This document shows positions 26,301 to 33,550 of a DNA stretch of 64,000 nucleotides, piece by piece. Each line of letters begins with the position of its first letter. The first letter of the stretch is position 1. The stretch lies in assembly GCA_963664655.2 (NCBI GenBank), contig CAXXHM010000001.1, positions 992,001 through 1,056,000 on the forward strand, given 5' to 3'. This DNA is from Desulfospira sp963664655 (GTDB taxonomy: Bacteria > Desulfobacterota > Desulfobacteria > Desulfobacterales > Desulfobacteraceae). A program made the translations under genes and the position numbers. Under the pieces are notes generated by a model. That model was not told the origin of the DNA. It saw only the letters and a list, made by a program, of their open reading frames with translations, and made no database searches.

Positions 26301-26474
26301 GTATCCGGCCTCGGCCACATTAACGGCCCGGAGCTCAATATTGTTTTCCGTTGTTTCTACGGAAGAAGAGTTGAGCATCAAACCGGCCCCGACCCCCAAA
26401 GAAAGGACCACCATCATAACCATAACCGTTATCAGTATGGCACCGGCTTCCTTGTTTTGATGTGTTAACCTCAT
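23349..26474 (-). CDS. PilX-type pilus protein with beta-propeller-like repeat region
   Basis: 1041 residues. The N-terminus is a PilX/MshP-type prepilin-like segment: short positive leader, one membrane helix (GAILITVMVMMVVLSLGVGA, about 11-30) and the ENNIELRAVNVAEAGYRYA motif. Residues about 400-715 contain five or six repeats of the form IWGxxxxxxYxVGxxGTI (for example NGIYGNSATDFYVVGDNGTI and NSIWGSDLTGIYAVGDNGTI), a blade-like pattern. The C-terminal 300 residues are a lectin- or jelly-roll-like beta region (SYTIQVKQIWGDELNYAAAG). Last of a four-gene prepilin operon; likely a tip adhesin or minor pilin, comparable with MshP plus MshQ joined. Confidence 0.78.
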   Translation of the reverse strand: MRLTHQNKEAGAILITVMVMMVVLSLGVGAGLMLNSSSVETTENNIELRAVNVAEAGYRYAGGEYISAGGFDEKLDRLEAMNQEKVILLNNNGSFQLSIYPYFFVANSDGEFTTLSMRVPGKFPDGFENVLPATGTVYINGKFYEYGSGTPDAKASAMDSDEFSITLTGSETVDVDSHTCVYLAFSPPNGTMVEEGKDFSISVDASLEALLPERNGFIDLYKDEDTHAGSYRYRQRTRDANNRIVLSDIQPVEDDSLPLNLDSGSRVVMKKQVRIESVGAAGSGNMEASRELDLNVYLTDEMYVPPDTAKTLDLGGTGGADTFDDEEGTGANKKTVLKNWEFNNSDGTPERDLYVSTTQEVQTEYTDEPTSSVLTFQNFSEEDQDAGYTMEVIDKERIPEAVRDKDLYGIWGNASDNMYFVGQDGTVLHFDGTDITLDNDAVSTSSGKTLYAIWGLPDQKDDASETDKIFIGGADGKVMINEGNGWISGRNSKTYDVYAANGTAWNHFDGYGEAGTNPYHWSNNWSSTYQFSHYNAYVSQFSGKANFRCLWAIHETYGGRTDQNVMVGEFSGDGSGFKNGDGIIMHEFYKYVVISGIPLRGIWGSEWANQYVVGDNGAIFQNTQGHTNWQNGWIQISSSLIPTTENLNGIYGNSATDFYVVGDNGTILYNKGEGFEIVDDPDDEVSENLNSIWGSDLTGIYAVGDNGTIVFLGYPKNTIGEYILPLSRNSDISAKWESANHYLSYTIQVKQIWGDELNYAAAGICFRWHEEQAGKYAGYGISFMRYDPSSNSVNDMIPDSIKPYFKGTGEVNNRLLVVLWEQYVQGGAENRRWVAYKDISLDSAMVKTNGTPVDLSSLFVRVHEKSIDGRKVNDITVYYANPLVSFDPRRAAADNLYNNTIRYPYNATFGTNSSELKWPVFDIDEWSGCSGRIDCQGVDKFTLVDNVSVAQTPVEGTYWIVNPATDCTRQSDGYTLRTGRFTSPSGEDFGTQSERSEIAVFVMGDIGDNGSQTLLSLADFGLQLGVESEGDSTDSSFGGLQ

Positions 26475-26500
26475 GTTTTGCCGCCTTTATCTTAAAATTA

Positions 26501-27040
26501 TTATGGTGCGGTGGGGCTGTTGACCGTGCTGTTGAACAGGGGATTGATATCTATGGAAATGGTCTGGGATGAGCTGTACACCCCCACGGTCAGGGTAATG
26601 ACCACCCTTGAAAGGCCGTCAATGGTTTGATCGGCCAGGGTGGTCCAGGCATTGCCGTCCCCATCGTAAAAATCCAGGGTAAATGCATTGACGCTGTCAA
26701 TGAGGGCTGCCGCCGTTTCCGACTCACGGGTCATCACGACATTGCTCCCGGACATGGCAACACAAAAATCCGTGCCGTCCCGGGTGTAACAGATGCTGTT
26801 GGCACTGGTGCTGGACACGGCGTCCATATATTTCATTTCCCGGGCCAGCCGTTCCACGGCCAGGGCCATTTTCTGGAAAGCCTCGTTATTGGCCCTGGCC
26901 AGTAAAAAGCCTTCCACACTGTTCACAAAATACATGGCAATGCCCGCACCGATAATGCCCATGATCACCAGGGTGGCGATCATCTCGATGAAGCTGAACC
27001 CCTCTTGCCCGCCTAAAATTTCTTTGGTTGTCATCATCAT
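26501..27040 (-). CDS. Type IV prepilin-like protein (MshO-like)
   Basis: 179 residues with a type IV prepilin leader, cut after QEG and before FSFIE (Glu at +5), then a hydrophobic helix MIATLVIMGIIGAGIAMYFV. The C-terminal globular part has two cysteines (SICYTRDGTDFCVAMSG). Three ATGs in a row start the gene (27034-27040). Position between a GspI-like gene and the PilX-type gene matches MshO in MSHA loci. Minor pilin by inference. Confidence 0.8.
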   Translation of the reverse strand: MMMTTKEILGGQEGFSFIEMIATLVIMGIIGAGIAMYFVNSVEGFLLARANNEAFQKMALAVERLAREMKYMDAVSSTSANSICYTRDGTDFCVAMSGSNVVMTRESETAAALIDSVNAFTLDFYDGDGNAWTTLADQTIDGLSRVVITLTVGVYSSSQTISIDINPLFNSTVNSPTAP

Positions 27041-27447
27041 CAGTTTCCCAGCAAAGTGACCATCCGGCTGTTGTTTTTCTGTGCCGTAATCAGGACATAC
27101 CGGGTTCCGGCAGCAGACAGTTCATTCACCTCCCGGTTGGCATTCGGCGCGCTGAAGCTGGTGAAATCGCCGCTGACCATACCGGATTCGAGGCCGGTAA
27201 CCACAGTGGCAACCTCCCTTCTGGCATACATGCTGATATCGGCATGGGAATCTTTTTCCAGCTGGTCCCGGTAATGGGCGTTGACCTTTTCAATGGCCTG
27301 AAGCACGGCATAATTGTCCTTTAAGGTCATCAATGGATCAGAACTGTGGGAAATGCCGTATTTGGTGCTGATTAAAAGGGAGGCCGCAAGGCCGATGAGC
27401 ACAATAATGATAATAAGCTCAATCAGGGTAAATCCGTTCTCTTTCAT
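27040..27447 (-). CDS. Type IV prepilin-like protein (MshC/MshD-like)
   Basis: 135 residues: five-residue leader MKENG followed by FTLIELIIIIVLIGLAASLL, a canonical prepilin methylation site with Glu5. The globular domain has no cysteine. AGGA lies eight bases before the ATG. It overlaps its upstream neighbour by ATGA and touches the next gene, so the prepilins are translated together. Confidence 0.85.
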   Translation of the reverse strand: MKENGFTLIELIIIIVLIGLAASLLISTKYGISHSSDPLMTLKDNYAVLQAIEKVNAHYRDQLEKDSHADISMYARREVATVVTGLESGMVSGDFTSFSAPNANREVNELSAAGTRYVLITAQKNNSRMVTLLGN

Positions 27448-28031
27448 GGTACGAATCCTGTTTCATGGGTTACGGTAATGGTTCGCGTGTTCCCGGAATA
27501 TTGAGCACTGTCCATCAAAACAATACGGATGTCCGAGGTGGCCCGGGTTAAGGAACCATTGTCCATCAGGGGGCCGTTAATGGTGACACTGCCGGCCCCG
27601 GTGCTGTAGAAAGGAATGCCCATGTTATCAAACAGCAGCATCAGGCTGCTGCCCGCAGAAACACTGTCAATGACCACATTCATCATGCTCGTGTCCATTC
27701 TGCCCTGGGCATCCAGCATGTCTGAGGCCTCGGCCCCAAACGGCTTGGTGATGCTGGTCCAGGCCACCACACCGCTCTGCTCCCGGGCCAGCCAGTAGGT
27801 TTCACCATTGGCGTCAAGGCAGATCCCCCATATGCCGGTATCCGAGAACATGGACTTTGACTGGGCATATCTAATGTGATTTTTTAACGCCGCTTCCACA
27901 GAAAACAGGTCTGAGTTCTTGCCTGTAAAGCTGGCGATGGCCAGGGCCGATAAAATGCCCGCGATGACCAGAACAGCGATGGCCTCAATCAGGGTGAACC
28001 CCCGATGGTTGTTCAGCTGGTTTAATTTCAT
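27444..28031 (-). CDS. Type IV prepilin-like protein (GspH/MshD-like)
   Basis: 195 residues from the ATG at 28031: leader MKLNQLNNHRG then FTLIEAIAVLVIAGILSALA with Glu5. The globular part resembles GspH-type pseudopilins (SVEAALKNHIRYAQSKSMFS, ICLDANGETYWL). First gene of the prepilin operon. A longer frame to 28064 lacks a better ribosome site. Confidence 0.84.
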   Translation of the reverse strand: MKLNQLNNHRGFTLIEAIAVLVIAGILSALAIASFTGKNSDLFSVEAALKNHIRYAQSKSMFSDTGIWGICLDANGETYWLAREQSGVVAWTSITKPFGAEASDMLDAQGRMDTSMMNVVIDSVSAGSSLMLLFDNMGIPFYSTGAGSVTINGPLMDNGSLTRATSDIRIVLMDSAQYSGNTRTITVTHETGFVP

Positions 28032-28121
28032 GTGTTTGTGTGGCCCCTTCAATCCCCCATCCAAAATTATATATATTTTATTATATTGAAAATTTTTGTC
28101 AATGCCGGGTTATGCTCCGGA

Positions 28122-28811
28122 TCACTCAATAACAATAACCCCGTCTTTTCCCGTGGTAATTTTAAAATCTTTATGTTTTTGTATGGTTCCTTTCCCTGAG
28201 ACCAGGTCACGGACCGGGATGGCAAAATTTAAATTCTGCCCTTTGATGCACTGAAAGGAGACAATCCCGACCACCTCGCCCGCCATATTCAGAACCGGGC
28301 CGCCGCTGGACCCCGGGGACACCGGCGCACTCATCTGGAATACATCGCCAAGGGTTTCATGCTTTCGCCATGCCGACACAATCCCGCTGGAAATGGTCTG
28401 CTCCAGTCCCATGGGGCTGCCGGCCACCACCACCTTTTCGCCTACCCGGGGAAGGTTCTCGGCAATTTTCAAGGGTTTGACCTGATCTTTGGGCGTGGTG
28501 GTGCCCACCTGGAGGAAATCTTTGTTTTTCAACCGCTTGACCGTATATGCGGTCCGGTACCGTTTCTGGTCCCAGGTCTTGATCTGGGCGGTCATCCCGG
28601 ACGGGATCACATGGTCATTGGTAAGGATCTCCCCTTTTCCATTCAGGAAAAACCCACTGCCGACCTTGCCTTTCCCGTCATAGGAATTGACAACCACCGT
28701 TACCAGGCTGGGCCGGATCTGATCGGCAATGACCTCAACGGTCTGGCCAAAAGCCGTTGACACCGGAAAAAACATGGCCAGCACACACCCAATTTGGAAA
28801 ATAAGTTTCAT
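28122..28811 (-). CDS. Secreted trypsin-like (HtrA-type) serine protease, no PDZ
   Basis: 229 residues from the ATG at 28811. A signal peptide (MKLIFQIGCVLAMFFPVSTAFG) precedes a chymotrypsin fold with the His in TNDHVI, an Asp in KNKDFLQVG and the Ser in SPGSSGGPVL. It is about half the length of DegP-family proteases because the PDZ domains are absent. It lies 90 bases upstream of the prepilin operon on the same strand and may process or check exported pilus proteins; this is inference. Two 11-bp direct repeats upstream could be its operator. Confidence 0.85.
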   Translation of the reverse strand: MKLIFQIGCVLAMFFPVSTAFGQTVEVIADQIRPSLVTVVVNSYDGKGKVGSGFFLNGKGEILTNDHVIPSGMTAQIKTWDQKRYRTAYTVKRLKNKDFLQVGTTTPKDQVKPLKIAENLPRVGEKVVVAGSPMGLEQTISSGIVSAWRKHETLGDVFQMSAPVSPGSSGGPVLNMAGEVVGIVSFQCIKGQNLNFAIPVRDLVSGKGTIQKHKDFKITTGKDGVIVIE

Positions 28812-28950
28812 GATATGCAACTTTTTAAATTAGATTATGGATTGGATCCCCCCTCTTTTTACCGGACAGTATAATGCGGCCAGGCCCCAATTGGCAAGCT
28901 TATTTAGCCCGTTTCTATACCACTCCCCCAAAAAATCGCACCACGCCCGT

Positions 28951-28982
28951 GACATTTCGCCCTGTCACCGCGACATTTCGCC
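28951..28982. promoter_or_regulatory. Direct repeats with 21-bp spacing upstream of the protease gene
   Basis: GACATTTCGCC at 28951-28961 and 28972-28982 are identical and start 21 bp apart, two helical turns. They lie about 140 bp upstream of the protease start, where a regulator could bind. No known motif assigned. Confidence 0.3.
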
Positions 28983-29170
28983 GGGGGCCTGCAGCCTTTA
29001 AGTGCCCCGTGGGAAGCACAGGGCAATCGCATGTAAAAATAAGTTAAATCTTCAAATAAAATGGACTTGGGATATGGGACTTGGGGATTGCAGCGTCCGT
29101 GGCCTCCCCAAGTCCCAAGCCGGTAGTTAGCATGGCCCCGTTTGATTTACCCCTCACAAACAACATGTTT

Positions 29171-29375
29171 TATATGAAAGTCTCACTAACAAGCCGAAAA
29201 GACTTTCATTTTTCGTTGTGGACGGTGCTTGGTTGGATAATCCAAGCCGTCCGTGACGGTTATAAGAAAGTCTCACTAACGTCCTGAGAAGACTTTCAAT
29301 ATTTGTTGTGGGCCGCTCTTGGTTGGATAACCAAAGCAGCCCGGTTTCTGCCCTTTAGGGTATGGCCGTTATATG
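29171..29375 (+). repeat. Two-hairpin dispersed repeat, two tandem copies
   Basis: Copies begin at 29171 and 29261. The first is almost identical to the third copy at 22282; the second is the other subtype (CGTCCTGAGAAGACTTTC) and carries the extra tail CCCGGTTTCTGCCCTTTAGG, the same tail as the copy at 43992. Confidence 0.87.
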
Positions 29376-29561
29376 GACAATGGTGGGCAACGCTTTAAAA
29401 AAACTTACGCAACGGTGCAAAGCTTAACTTCCCTTGGGCAATAGTATTCTTTGCGCCTTAGCGCCTTTGCGTGAGAATATAAAAAAAGAGGGCGAAGCCC
29501 TCGATTTTAGGATGACAGAGCAAGGAGAAAAGCATTCCATACATTGAGAACCTCTTGCTAC

Positions 29562-29656
29562 CCCATATCCCATATCCCATATCCCATATCCCAAGCCCCA
29601 AGTCCCAAATCCCAAATCCCAAGTCCCAAGTCTCAAGTCTCAAGTCTCAAGTCTCA
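29562..29656 (+). repeat. Heptamer array CCCATAT / CCCAAGT / TCTCAAG
   Basis: About thirteen degenerate 7-nt units in series. An inverse set (GGGATATGGGACTTGGGG) is found 470 bp to the left at 29069-29086. Confidence 0.85.
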
Positions 29657-29824
29657 ACAATATACATTATCATCCATACTCACACATCAAACTATCGGCC
29701 GGTTACATGCGGTTTGCCTTGAGGGGAACCATTCTTCCCTTGACTTTGAGTCAAATAACCCTAACAATCGACTCAGCATATGAGTCGCCAATGACGGTTA
29801 AACGACTTAAATTATCAGGTATTT

Positions 29825-29894
29825 GGTGTCAAAGTAAAATCAAACGGCATGCCACTTAATTTTACGCTGACCCCATTATTAGACCCCATTATTA
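29825..29894. repeat. REP-like palindrome with tandem 13-mers
   Basis: GTCAAAGTAAAAT and ATTTTACGCTGAC form an imperfect inverted repeat around a central GGCATGCC, followed by two tandem copies of GACCCCATTATTA (29869-29881, 29882-29894). The 'ATTTTAC..TGACCCC' type of sequence is commonly seen as REP elements linked to IS200-like (RAYT) transposases; none is present in this window. Confidence 0.55.
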
Positions 29895-29914
29895 AATAAT
29901 AAGAAGATCCATCT

Positions 29915-30313
29915 ATGATTTTAGCCAAATTAAACACAAGCCCCCGGCTTAGGTTCATCCGGTTCTGTGTGGTGGGCGGCGTTGGTTTTTCCGCCAGCCT
30001 GGTGCTCATGGTGATCTGGGTGGAATGCGGTCATCTGTCATATCTGGCCGCCACGGCACTGACCTGGCTTTGCGGCAACCTGATGACCTTTTATCTGAAC
30101 AAGTCCTATACCTTTCAAAAAAGAGGCACCCGCTGGTGGTTTGAACTGCTTAAATACTTTATGGTGATGGGGGCAAGCCTTGGATTAACCTTGGGCCTTA
30201 TGGCGTTTCTTTTAAATGGCCTCCATATGAATTACATTGTGGCGACCACATGCCTTTCTGTCCTGGTCATGGTGCCCAATTACCTGCTGCATTTGTTATG
30301 GAGTTTTAAATAG
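29915..30313 (+). CDS. GtrA-family membrane protein
   Basis: 132 residues with four hydrophobic segments and the GtrA pattern RFCVVGGVGFSASLVLM near the start and NYLLHLLWSF at the end, with FYLNKSYTF between helices 2 and 3. GtrA proteins are thought to move polyprenyl-phosphate-linked sugars across the inner membrane, usually with a GtrB-type glycosyltransferase; such an enzyme is encoded at 34549-35739. First gene of a plus-strand set. Confidence 0.9.
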   Translation: MILAKLNTSPRLRFIRFCVVGGVGFSASLVLMVIWVECGHLSYLAATALTWLCGNLMTFYLNKSYTFQKRGTRWWFELLKYFMVMGASLGLTLGLMAFLLNGLHMNYIVATTCLSVLVMVPNYLLHLLWSFK

Positions 30314-30316
30314 GCC

Positions 30317-31384
30317 ATGTTAAAGCTGATCAAGCGAAACCTCATTGACAACCGGCCCTACAGCCTTACGACAATGCTCAAAGGCGCGCGGATCCTGTTA
30401 AAGGCCAGACTGTTTAAGAAACCCACCTTAAAATATGCGGATGTGGCCCTTGATTACCGCTGCAACATGAAATGCGAGCACTGCTTTGCCATCTACAAAC
30501 TCAAAGACGACACCAGGCCCCAACTGACCGTCGAAGAGTTCAGGCAGTTTGCCAAACAGGTCCAGGCCATGGGGTGTGTTCATGTCAACCTTCAGGGCGG
30601 AGAACCGTTGATCATCCCGAACCTTGAAGATTACATCAAAGCCTTTAACCCGGCCCGATGCTATGTGTCGGTCACCACCAACGGGTTTTTCTTTAATGAA
30701 GAATGGGCCGTTAAATTAAAAAAGGCCGGGGCGGCCCAGCTGGTCTTCAGCATGGACAGCATGGACGCCGATGCCCATGACCGGTTCAGGCGATGCAAAG
30801 GGGCCCATCAACGGGTCCTTGACGCCATAAGGCTTGCCAGGAGGCATCAATTCTACACCACGGTGAACGTCACTGTCAGTTCAAAATCCCTGAAAAGCGC
30901 TGGCCAGCATGACCTTTTTGACTGGCTGGAAAAAAACGCCATCCCTTACAACCCCATTCTGGCCTGTTCCGTGGGGGGGTATGAAACGGACCAGCTTCTG
31001 GTCACTGAACAGGATGCGGCACTGGTGGAAAGTCTTTGCCAGAACGGGATCGGCCAGCGGGATATCCATGCCTCCCTGATTAAAACCGGGTGCGCCGCCA
31101 CTTTAGAGCAGGTCTACATCACCCCCTACGGCGATGTGATCCCCTGCCCCTTTATCCAGATATCCCTGGGCAATATCCGCAACACCCCCATTAAAGAAAT
31201 CTGGACAACAGCGCTTCAAAAAGGGCTTCACGGCCATTACCACGACAAATGCTGGGTGGCCCAGGAAACCGGATTTGTCAAACGCCTGACCCGGGGCACG
31301 GCCCCATATGATACACTGCCCATTCCCCATACCGTGCCCCGGGGCCACGATATTTTAAGACCATTCTGGGGCCCGGCAAAATGA
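30317..31384 (+). CDS. Radical SAM protein
   Basis: 355 residues. The 4Fe-4S/SAM motif is CNMKCEHC (CxxxCxxC, near residue 50), followed by the GGEP motif (LQGGEPL), and a C-terminal stretch with CAATLEQVYITPYGDVIPCP then a later Cys, a SPASM-like pattern for an extra cluster. Such enzymes modify peptides, sugars or lipids; substrate unknown. It begins three bases after gtrA and overlaps the methyltransferase by ATGA. Confidence 0.88.
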   Translation: MLKLIKRNLIDNRPYSLTTMLKGARILLKARLFKKPTLKYADVALDYRCNMKCEHCFAIYKLKDDTRPQLTVEEFRQFAKQVQAMGCVHVNLQGGEPLIIPNLEDYIKAFNPARCYVSVTTNGFFFNEEWAVKLKKAGAAQLVFSMDSMDADAHDRFRRCKGAHQRVLDAIRLARRHQFYTTVNVTVSSKSLKSAGQHDLFDWLEKNAIPYNPILACSVGGYETDQLLVTEQDAALVESLCQNGIGQRDIHASLIKTGCAATLEQVYITPYGDVIPCPFIQISLGNIRNTPIKEIWTTALQKGLHGHYHDKCWVAQETGFVKRLTRGTAPYDTLPIPHTVPRGHDILRPFWGPAK

Positions 31385-32082
31385 ATCCGGTGTTTCAAAA
31401 AAAATATTATGACCACACCTTTGCCGGCTATGACCAAAATTTTTTTACCCCCACCCCCACGGCGGCCCGGAAGCGGTTTGATACACTGCTGTCACCGGAT
31501 TTAAGACAGACAGACTTTCAAACCATATTAGAGGTTGGTGCCGGCACCGGGGGATACACAAGGCTTTTAAAGGAACTGGCCCACCATCAGATGGTGGTTT
31601 CCGAACTGTCATTTAACATGCTCACGGTTTTAAAAGCAAAGGAACACCCCCCAAACCGGTGTGCTTATCTGGCGGCTGATGCCGCAGGCCTTCCCTTTTC
31701 CGATGAATCCTTTGATAATGTCTTTGCCTTTGCCTGTTTTCATCATATATCGGATACGGCCGGGGCCTTCAAAGAAATTTACCGGATCTTGCGGCCCGGG
31801 GGCCGGCTTTTTTTAATGGAACCTAACCCTGTGTTCCCCCTGAACAGCCTGATGGGCATCTTAAAAAAACATGAACGGGGAATGGTGTCATCATGGCCGG
31901 CCAAATGGAAAGCCCAGGCCGCCTCAGCCGGATTTCACTGCGCCCGGGCAACCTTCGGGTCATTTTTTCCGGGAAAGCCCTCATGGATGGAACCGGTTTA
32001 CCAGGCGGTGGAACCGGTAATGGAAAAGCTGCCCCTTATCAGAAACATGGCCATTTTTTGTTTTTTTACCTTTGAAAAATAA
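31381..32082 (+). CDS. Class I SAM methyltransferase
   Basis: 233 residues with motif I ILEVGAGTGGYTRLL (about 44-58), a D/E at motif II, FDNVFAFACFHHI, and RILRPGGRLFLMEPN (post-motif II), the methyltransferase-11 type. The C-terminal part (YQAVEPVMEKLPLIRNMAIF) is hydrophobic and may bind a lipid-like substrate. Overlaps the radical SAM gene by four bases, so both probably act on one product. Confidence 0.9.
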   Translation: MNPVFQKKYYDHTFAGYDQNFFTPTPTAARKRFDTLLSPDLRQTDFQTILEVGAGTGGYTRLLKELAHHQMVVSELSFNMLTVLKAKEHPPNRCAYLAADAAGLPFSDESFDNVFAFACFHHISDTAGAFKEIYRILRPGGRLFLMEPNPVFPLNSLMGILKKHERGMVSSWPAKWKAQAASAGFHCARATFGSFFPGKPSWMEPVYQAVEPVMEKLPLIRNMAIFCFFTFEK

Positions 32083-32100
32083 ACAAACGGATGACTCATA

Positions 32101-33549
32101 ATGAAGGTCTTCTTCCTGAACCCGCCGTTCAAACCGTTTTTTTCCAGATCGGAAAGAAGCCCCCAGGTGGCCAAAAGCCGGACCCTTTACTTTCCGGTCT
32201 GGCTGGCCCAGAGCGCGGCTTATATTGAAAAAAACGGCCACACCATTGATTTTGCCGATGCCGTGGCCCAGGGCCTGTCGCCGGATCAATGCCTTGAGCG
32301 CATTGAACGGTTCGGCCCCGGACTTGTCATTATGGAAACCTCCACGGCCAGCATTATGTCGGACCTGGGCTTTGTCAAAAAGATTAACGCCAGATTTCCG
32401 GCCGTAACAACTGCGCTTTGCGGGACCCATGTGTCCGCCCTGCCCGAATGGACCCTGAAGACCGGCCCTGAGCTGGATCACGTGATCATGGGTGAATATG
32501 AGACAGCCTCATTAAGCCTGATACAGGCCATGGAAAAGGGACAGGCTGAGTCGGCCCAAGGGACAGCCTGCAACACCGGCGGCCGGATAAGGGTGAACCC
32601 GGGGGCGGGGGTTATCCGGGACCTGGACGACATCCCCTTTGCCAGTGCCATATACAAACGCTTCCTCAACCACAAAGATTATTTTTTTGCCGCGGCCGAT
32701 TACCCGGGAATCATGCTGATGACCGGCCGGGGATGCCCCAACCAGTGCGTCTGGTGCCTGTTTAACCAGACCCTGCACGGGCGAAGGTACCGGTTCCGCA
32801 GCCCGGAAAAAATCATTGCCGAATTTGAATATATCATCCAGAATTTTCCCGATGTAAAAGAGATCTGGATCGACGACGACACCTTCACGGCAAATAGAAA
32901 GCACCTGCATCAGGTCTGTGAACTGATCATTGAGCGAAAGCTTAAATTCAAGACCGGCCCCTTTAAGTGGTACTGCAATGCCAGGCCCCCGGTCAGCCCG
33001 GACGCTTTAAAACTGATGAAAAAAGCGGGCTGCCGGCTGATCGTGGTGGGGTTTGAAAGCGGCTCTGAAGCCATCTTAACCCGGATGAAAAAAGGGTATC
33101 CCCTGGACAAGGGCATTGAGCTGATGCAACATGCCAAAAAGGCCGGCATCCTGGTCCATGGCTGTTTTATGGTGGGCAATGAAGGAGAAACCAAAGAGAC
33201 CATGGAACAAACCCTTTCCCATGCCAAAAAACTGCTCCCGGACAGTGCCCAGTTTTATTTTGTCCACCCCTACCCGGGCACCCGGTACTACGCCTGGGCA
33301 GCCCGAAACGGCGTTCTGGCTTCGGATAATTTTAATGACTGGCTCACCCCTCAGGGGCAGCACCGGTGTGTGATAAACCTGCCCGGCTTAGGGGCGGAAC
33401 AGCTTGAGGATTTCTGCAACAGGGCCTATAGACGGTACCACTTTTGCGCGCCCTATCTTTTCATGAAATTAAAGCAGCTGTTCACCCACCCGGCCGAAGG
33501 CATCCGCAGCCTCAGGTCTGCCCTTAACTTTATCGCCGGTGCCTTTTAA
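32101..33549 (+). CDS. B12-binding radical SAM protein
   Basis: 482 residues: an N-terminal cobalamin-binding-type fold (about 1-145, opening MKVFFLNPPF) and a radical SAM core with CPNQCVWC (near 215) and WIDDDTFTANRKH. The layout, including the tail LVHGCFMVGNEGETKETM and HPYPGTRYY, resembles the class that includes the hopanoid enzyme HpnJ, but no hopanoid gene is nearby. These enzymes usually make C-methyl transfers or ring contractions. 18 bases after the methyltransferase. Confidence 0.88.
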   Translation: MKVFFLNPPFKPFFSRSERSPQVAKSRTLYFPVWLAQSAAYIEKNGHTIDFADAVAQGLSPDQCLERIERFGPGLVIMETSTASIMSDLGFVKKINARFPAVTTALCGTHVSALPEWTLKTGPELDHVIMGEYETASLSLIQAMEKGQAESAQGTACNTGGRIRVNPGAGVIRDLDDIPFASAIYKRFLNHKDYFFAAADYPGIMLMTGRGCPNQCVWCLFNQTLHGRRYRFRSPEKIIAEFEYIIQNFPDVKEIWIDDDTFTANRKHLHQVCELIIERKLKFKTGPFKWYCNARPPVSPDALKLMKKAGCRLIVVGFESGSEAILTRMKKGYPLDKGIELMQHAKKAGILVHGCFMVGNEGETKETMEQTLSHAKKLLPDSAQFYFVHPYPGTRYYAWAARNGVLASDNFNDWLTPQGQHRCVINLPGLGAEQLEDFCNRAYRRYHFCAPYLFMKLKQLFTHPAEGIRSLRSALNFIAGAF

Positions 33550-33550
33550 C

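Larger units (their letters stand above)
29019..29720. mobile_element. Second segment flanked by the 18-bp terminal repeat
   Basis: CAGGGCAATCGCATGTAA at 29019-29036 faces a degenerate inverse, TTACATGCGGTTTGCCTT, at 29703-29720. The 702-bp interior is again non-coding and contains two copies of the two-hairpin repeat and short-unit arrays, as in 22054-22632. Related non-autonomous elements are the best explanation. Confidence 0.4.
28821..29914. other. Repeat-rich intergenic region before gtrA
   Basis: About 1.1 kb without a gene. It holds direct repeats GACATTTCGCC (28951, 28972), the terminal 18-mer (29019-29036), a heptamer array and its inverse (29063-29112), two two-hairpin repeats (29171-29375), a GCGCC-type array (TTTGCGCCTTAGCGCCTTTG near 29450), the CCCATAT/CCCAAGT array (29562-29656), the degenerate inverse 18-mer (29703-29720), palindromes TTGACT-TTG-AGTCAA and GACTCA-GCATA-TGAGTC, and a REP-like palindrome (29825-29874). 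Confidence 0.75.

Noticed and set aside
29171..29375. Integron attC-like recombination sites
   Set aside because: No GTTRRRY core sites and no integrase; the hairpins do not have the attC arrangement.
32101..33549. Assigning the B12 radical SAM gene to hopanoid synthesis (HpnJ)
   Set aside because: Sequence layout is similar, but no squalene-hopene cyclase or other hpn gene is in the window.
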